Positions 6,446-8,986 of a DNA stretch of 8,986 bases are shown piece after piece (the stretch's first letter is position 1; each line of letters begins with the position of its first letter). Under the pieces are notes generated by a model. It searched no databases and was not told the origin of the DNA. It saw only the letters and a list, made by a program, of their open reading frames with translations. The DNA is from an uncultured Thermoanaerobacterales bacterium. GTDB taxonomy: Bacteria > Bacillota > Clostridia > Christensenellales > UBA1242. Position numbers and translations under genes: made by a program. The DNA is taken from NCBI GenBank assembly GCA_949840475.1, contig CATKXA010000036.1:1-8986 (forward strand), written 5' to 3'.

Positions 6446-6847
6446 ATGAATAATCAAAACTTAAAACTTCTATCTGAATTACTTGAACAAACAACAAACG
6501 CTGCTATGCAATTAACTAATAGCCAAATTGCAATGGAAGACGGCGACATATCCGCATGCCAAAAACATACAAAGGAAGCCCAAGTACTGCTTCGCACAAT
6601 GGTTAAAGACATCTTTATTGAGTTTAAGGAAACCTACACTTTAACCTCTGGTAATTTAAGTGATTACGACTTACCAAATACTCTAGAACTAATAAAACAA
6701 TTACTCGCTATAGCAAACTGTGCAAGCACACTACTTTCAAGCGAACTAGACACAGCACTATCTAAACTAAAAGCTAGCCTTGCGAATAAAACCTGCGTCG
6801 CTATAAACACCGCAACTGACATCTACATGCAAATGTTTGAAAACTAA
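6446..6847 (+). CDS. Helical hypothetical protein, 133 aa
   Basis: I do not recognise this protein. It appears to be entirely alpha-helical, Ala/Leu/Thr-rich, without Trp, signal peptide, membrane segment or obvious metal site. Heptad-like leucine patterns run through NLKLLSELLEQ and TLELIKQLLAIANCASTLLSSELDTALSKLKASL, so a helical bundle or coiled-coil oligomer is likely. I chose the ATG at 6446 because GGAGA lies 7 nt upstream. An in-frame ATG at 6416 would lie before the likely transcription start and has no RBS. It forms a single-gene unit, divergent from rel and closed by a strong hairpin. Its codon use looks close to that of the rel operon and less AT-rich than the genes to its right, which suggests a core gene. 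Function unknown. Confidence 0.75.
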   Translation: MNNQNLKLLSELLEQTTNAAMQLTNSQIAMEDGDISACQKHTKEAQVLLRTMVKDIFIEFKETYTLTSGNLSDYDLPNTLELIKQLLAIANCASTLLSSELDTALSKLKASLANKTCVAINTATDIYMQMFEN

Positions 6848-6926
6848 TAAAAACGCAAAATAGATATAAAACACCCTAAATTCATTAACAATTTATGTAG
6901 TTGTTATATTTTTAGTGCGTTTTTAT
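6847..6926. terminator. Composite hairpin terminator after the 133-aa gene
   Basis: An exact 11-bp outer stem, ATAAAAACGCA (6847-6857) with TGCGTTTTTAT (6916-6926), starts at the last base of the stop codon. Inside it lie a short ATATAA/TTATAT pairing and a nested TAAATT/AATTTA hairpin. The T run in the distal arm gives a terminator on the plus strand, and the structure is symmetrical enough to work on the minus strand. The long inner region is unusual for a simple terminator. Confidence 0.65.
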
Positions 6927-7031
6927 AAGTGTAAAATTTCCCCCAATACAGTATTAATTATAATTACTTAAATATTTGAGTATTGCTAGATAATTTCAGT
7001 GCTCCAATTCTATTTGCAAAAAACTAATGCC

Positions 7032-7060
7032 TTTACACTTAAAAATTTTATAAATATTGT
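7032..7060 (+). promoter_or_regulatory. Candidate promoter of the methyltransferase-like/DUF1848 operon
   Basis: TTTACA (7032-7037), a 17-bp spacer and TATTGT (7055-7060, 4 of 6) lie about 70 bp before the first gene. The rest of the intergenic region (6927-7132) is AT-rich, holds no gene, and contains several weaker TAAAAT-like boxes, so the true start may differ. Confidence 0.35.
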
Positions 7061-7132
7061 CACTACTCCCTACTTATTTAAAGATATTAATGATACATTT
7101 AAAATAATATTTTTATTTAACAAGGAGAAAAA

Positions 7133-7792
7133 ATGAATATTGAAAATTTATGGGAAGGCTATAAATTCCCTTATTGCAATGCCTGCAAACACAAATGTAA
7201 AGGGCACTTGGATTATAATAACCTTTGCGCAAACCTTAATTATCTAAAAGATTATGCCATAAAAAATTATAATAAAAATAAAAATAGCTTTGATTATTTG
7301 AATAGCATAATAGAGCCATGCCATTTAAATATATTTTCTTTTGGTTGTGGTTTAGGACTAGATTATTTTGGTGCCAAAGAAATATTTAATGACTTTAAGT
7401 ATTATGGCATCGATGAATGTGATTGGGCAATCAAAGAAACTGAAAACTATAAAAACTTTTTACCTAAATTACCAAAAACCATTAATTTTGAAGATGGACT
7501 ATTTTTCCTTTCCGCCTTACGGAGCAATGTAGTTATTTGTTTTTTCAATTCACTATTCACTATTTCAAACAATACAGAAAATCTACTAAATAAATTATTA
7601 TCAGCGTTACAATATAAAAATAATTTTTTTATTGTTTGTAATTTTACGATAAATAGTAATTATCACATGCCAAAAATAGAACTTAACTTTATAAATAACC
7701 TAATTAAACATTTAAGAAGCCAATTCAAATTCAAACGCTTTGAAATTTTAGACGGAGATGGTATCATTGTGTGTGGAGTTAAGAAAATATGA
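7133..7792 (+). CDS. Cys-rich protein with methyltransferase-like fold, 219 aa
   Basis: The central part looks like a class I SAM-binding Rossmann fold. NIFSFGCGLGLD (66-77) has the glycine-rich motif I form. KYYGIDECDW (89-98) places acidic residues (D94, E95) where the ribose-binding acid would be. Later strands NVVICFFNSLF (132-142) and NNFFIVCNF (163-171) resemble motifs IV and V, though no N-P-P-Y or similar catalytic motif is present. The N-terminus carries C15-x2-C18-x3-C22 and C32, a likely Zn or Fe-S site. I chose the ATG at 7133 because AAGGAG lies 5 nt upstream. Its TGA overlaps the ATG of the DUF1848 gene (ATGA), which points to a joint function. The gene is markedly AT-rich with many Asn/Lys codons, more so than the rel operon, which hints at later acquisition. 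The methyltransferase fold is likely; activity and substrate are unknown. Confidence 0.7.
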   Translation: MNIENLWEGYKFPYCNACKHKCKGHLDYNNLCANLNYLKDYAIKNYNKNKNSFDYLNSIIEPCHLNIFSFGCGLGLDYFGAKEIFNDFKYYGIDECDWAIKETENYKNFLPKLPKTINFEDGLFFLSALRSNVVICFFNSLFTISNNTENLLNKLLSALQYKNNFFIVCNFTINSNYHMPKIELNFINNLIKHLRSQFKFKRFEILDGDGIIVCGVKKI

Positions 7793-8727
7793 TATTAAGT
7801 GTTTCTAGACGAACAGACATACCTGCGTTTTATTCTGATTGGTTTTTTAACAAACTGAAAGAAGGTTCGGTATTAGTTCCAAACCCTATCAATCAAAAAA
7901 GTATTGCCAAGATAAATCTCAAGCCTCTAAAAATTATAAATATTCAAACCGACCTTCTCGGCAAGAAAACCATTGAAACAGAGGGGTCTTTGGAAGGCAT
8001 TGTTTTTTGGACAAAAAATCCAAAGCCTATGATTAAAAATCTGCACCTACTTAATGAAATACCCTACTATTTCCTTTTTACTTTAAATGCATATCCTTCT
8101 AACATCGAGGGCAATTTGCCAAGCATAGAAGAAAGGATAGATACCTTTAAACAATTATCCAAATTTTGCAAAGTTATATGGCGATACGACCCCATACTTC
8201 TTTCAAAAGAAATTGATATACCATGGCATATAAAGCAATTTAATTATTTATGCAAAGAGTTATCTTCTTATACTAATCATTGCAAGATTAGTTTTGTTAT
8301 TGAAAGCTATAAAGGTTGTTCAAAGTCTGTTTGGGCTCCTACTTCTACGCAAAAAACACAACTACTTTCTAGCTTTGCCGAAATTGCCAAAGGTTATAAT
8401 ATTCAAATTGAAGCTTGTGCCGAAAGTGGCGACTGGACAAAGTTTGGCATTGCAAAAAGCAAGTGCATCGACCCAGAAATTTTGATAGAACTCCTTTCAA
8501 AAAAATATAAAGAGCAAAATATAATAATCAAGCGTAAAAACAATAAACTTGATGGGCAAAGGAAACAATGCGGCTGCATGCCAGCTATAGATATTGGTAG
8601 ATACGATACATGTTTACATCAGTGCAATTATTGCTACGCTAGAAAAAGCACTCAAAAAAGCATGAATGACAACTTATGCGGTGAAATTTACGAAAGAAAA
8701 CTCGACCTTGAATTTTGTTATACATAA
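7789..8727 (+). CDS. DUF1848 protein with C-terminal radical-SAM-like cluster motif, 312 aa
   Basis: The N-terminus MILSVSRRTDIPAFYSDWF, the GIVFWTKNPKPM segment (70-81), VIWRYDPILL (129-138) and the cysteine-rich C-terminus are hallmarks of DUF1848, an uncharacterised family. The C-terminal DTCLHQCNYCYARK contains C275-x3-C279-x2-C282, the same spacing as the [4Fe-4S] motif of radical SAM enzymes, but at the end of the protein instead of the start. C261 and C263 (CGCMPAIDIG) precede it and could bind a second cluster or a metal. Length is about normal for the family. The protein is probably cytoplasmic and oxygen-sensitive. It starts by ATGA overlap with the methyltransferase-like gene and has no separate RBS of note, so it is translationally coupled. 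The likely role is a redox or radical modification reaction together with its partner; the substrate is not evident. Confidence 0.9.
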   Translation: MILSVSRRTDIPAFYSDWFFNKLKEGSVLVPNPINQKSIAKINLKPLKIINIQTDLLGKKTIETEGSLEGIVFWTKNPKPMIKNLHLLNEIPYYFLFTLNAYPSNIEGNLPSIEERIDTFKQLSKFCKVIWRYDPILLSKEIDIPWHIKQFNYLCKELSSYTNHCKISFVIESYKGCSKSVWAPTSTQKTQLLSSFAEIAKGYNIQIEACAESGDWTKFGIAKSKCIDPEILIELLSKKYKEQNIIIKRKNNKLDGQRKQCGCMPAIDIGRYDTCLHQCNYCYARKSTQKSMNDNLCGEIYERKLDLEFCYT

Positions 8728-8735
8728 TAACCATA

Positions 8736-8802
8736 TGCAACTGACGTTGCAATTACATATACGCTTTCGCGTAATTACATATCAATATGCTTTGCATATT
8801 GA
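8736..8802. repeat. Array of three small hairpins separated by AATTACATAT
   Basis: Three different perfect hairpins follow each other: TGCAAC/GTTGCA (8736-8741, 8746-8751), TACGC/GCGTA (8760-8764, 8769-8773) and TCAATATGC/GCATATTGA (8782-8790, 8794-8802). The two gaps hold exact copies of AATTACATAT (8751-8760 and 8773-8782). Stems differ in sequence but the linkers are the same, which recalls the palindromic intergenic repeats seen in some Clostridia. On the minus strand the middle loop is GAAA, a stable GNRA tetraloop. It begins 8 bp after the DUF1848 stop codon. Confidence 0.7.
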
Positions 8803-8810
8803 ATAAAAAA

Positions 8811-8837
8811 TCTCACAATTTCTTGTGAGAATTTTTT
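8811..8837. terminator. Terminator after the DUF1848 operon, likely bidirectional
   Basis: An 8-bp stem TCTCACAA/TTGTGAGA (8811-8818, 8823-8830) has a TTTC loop and is followed by A then six T on the plus strand, with a run of A on the other side. It ends the DUF1848 operon. In the other direction it sits directly behind the CCA end of the tRNA fragment, just as the tRNA-Arg terminator does, so it may have been that tRNA's terminator. Confidence 0.85.
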
Positions 8838-8859
8838 GGTGTACCCAGAGAGATTCGAA
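8837..8859 (-). pseudogene. 3'-end fragment of a tRNA gene (T-loop to CCA), possible attachment site
   Basis: On the minus strand the 23 bases run TTCGAAT (T-loop), CTCTC (3' half of the T-stem), TGGGTAC (3' half of the acceptor stem), A (discriminator) and CCA. The order and spacing are exactly those of a tRNA 3' end. The expected 5' T-stem half GAGAG is missing, and no D-arm, anticodon arm or 5' acceptor half is found in the remaining 127 bases, so the gene is not intact. Such 3' fragments typically arise when an element integrates into a tRNA gene by recombination at its 3' end. The amino acid identity cannot be read. Confidence 0.65.
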
Positions 8860-8883
8860 TATTTTTAACTTGGAATATTTTTA
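8857..8883 (+). repeat. 11-bp direct repeat at the tRNA fragment break point
   Basis: GAATATTTTTA occurs at 8857-8867 and 8873-8883, separated by 5 bp. The first copy starts inside the T-loop of the tRNA fragment, precisely where similarity to a tRNA stops. It could be a recombinase arm or core-flanking site, or slippage in AT-rich DNA. Confidence 0.45.
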
Positions 8884-8986
8884 GACGCCACATTTCCACG
8901 GGGTATCAAAGGGTTGCAGATCGCGTTCTTTTGAATGTGAGAGCGACGGGAGTTTATTTGCATAAATGACCTAGCACGAATCATGA
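8884..8986. other. Unassigned segment with raised GC at the window edge
   Basis: These 103 bases are about 47% G+C, clearly above the AT-rich DNA around them. I recognise no RNA, promoter or repeat. On the minus strand one frame is open from the window edge to a TAA at 8865-8867 (about 39 codons), too short and unfamiliar to call a gene; it might be the tail of one lying beyond the window. Confidence 0.4.

Noticed and set aside
8294..8485. Open frame in another phase inside the DUF1848 gene
   Set aside because: It lies completely within a well-supported gene on the same strand and its product is low-complexity.
8736..8802. CRISPR array
   Set aside because: The constant part is only 10 bp, the variable parts are themselves palindromes of differing length, and no cas gene is near.
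8865..8986. Minus-strand open frame of about 39 codons running from the window edge to a TAA
   Set aside because: Short, unfamiliar sequence with no domain; could be the tail of a truncated gene but there is not enough to call it.
8837..8986. A complete second tRNA gene at the right edge
   Set aside because: Only the T-loop to CCA part fits; the 5' T-stem half, anticodon arm, D-arm and 5' acceptor strand could not be found in the remaining bases.

Overview
The window looks like a piece of a chromosome from an AT-rich, low-GC Gram-positive anaerobe, most likely an uncultured, possibly gut-associated member of the Clostridia. This rests on AGGAGG-type ribosome binding sites, a long bifunctional-type Rel, a clostridial-style GluRS with an N-terminal extension, a DUF11 protein beginning MATITNQAT and a DUF1848 protein. 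I cannot name a genus.

Left part (1-1700), all on the minus strand: a small hypothetical protein with faint DUF4178-like features (46-522); a DUF11 surface-type protein without a signal peptide (643-1461), which has a strong promoter and two sets of short direct repeats around it; and a tRNA-Arg(CCT) gene (1625-1700) with its own promoter and a strong terminator.

Centre (1824-6307), minus strand: a compact three-gene operon read rel -> HD-domain protein -> gltX. The gaps are 12 nt and an 8-nt overlap, so translation is probably coupled. It joins (p)ppGpp metabolism to glutamyl-tRNA charging. The Rel protein keeps its synthetase residues but has an altered HDxxED hydrolase signature (HEVLDE). 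The operon has one recognisable promoter, with an 18-bp palindrome between promoter and start codon, and ends at a long AT-rich hairpin.

Right part (6397-8727), plus strand: a divergent orphan helical protein of 133 aa (6446-6847) closed by a large composite hairpin, then a very AT-rich two-gene operon. Its first gene encodes a cysteine-rich protein resembling a class I methyltransferase (7133-7792). Its second overlaps by ATGA and encodes a DUF1848 protein whose radical-SAM-like CxxxCxxC motif lies at the C-terminus (7789-8727). This pair is the best candidate in the window for an undescribed enzyme system.

Right edge (8728-8986): a small array of three hairpins separated by exact AATTACATAT spacers, a terminator, then a 23-bp fragment matching the 3' end of a tRNA gene (T-loop to CCA) with no tRNA body attached. 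Beyond it the base composition rises to about 47% GC. This looks like an attachment-site scar or the edge of a mobile element. No integrase, transposase, CRISPR array or rRNA is visible.
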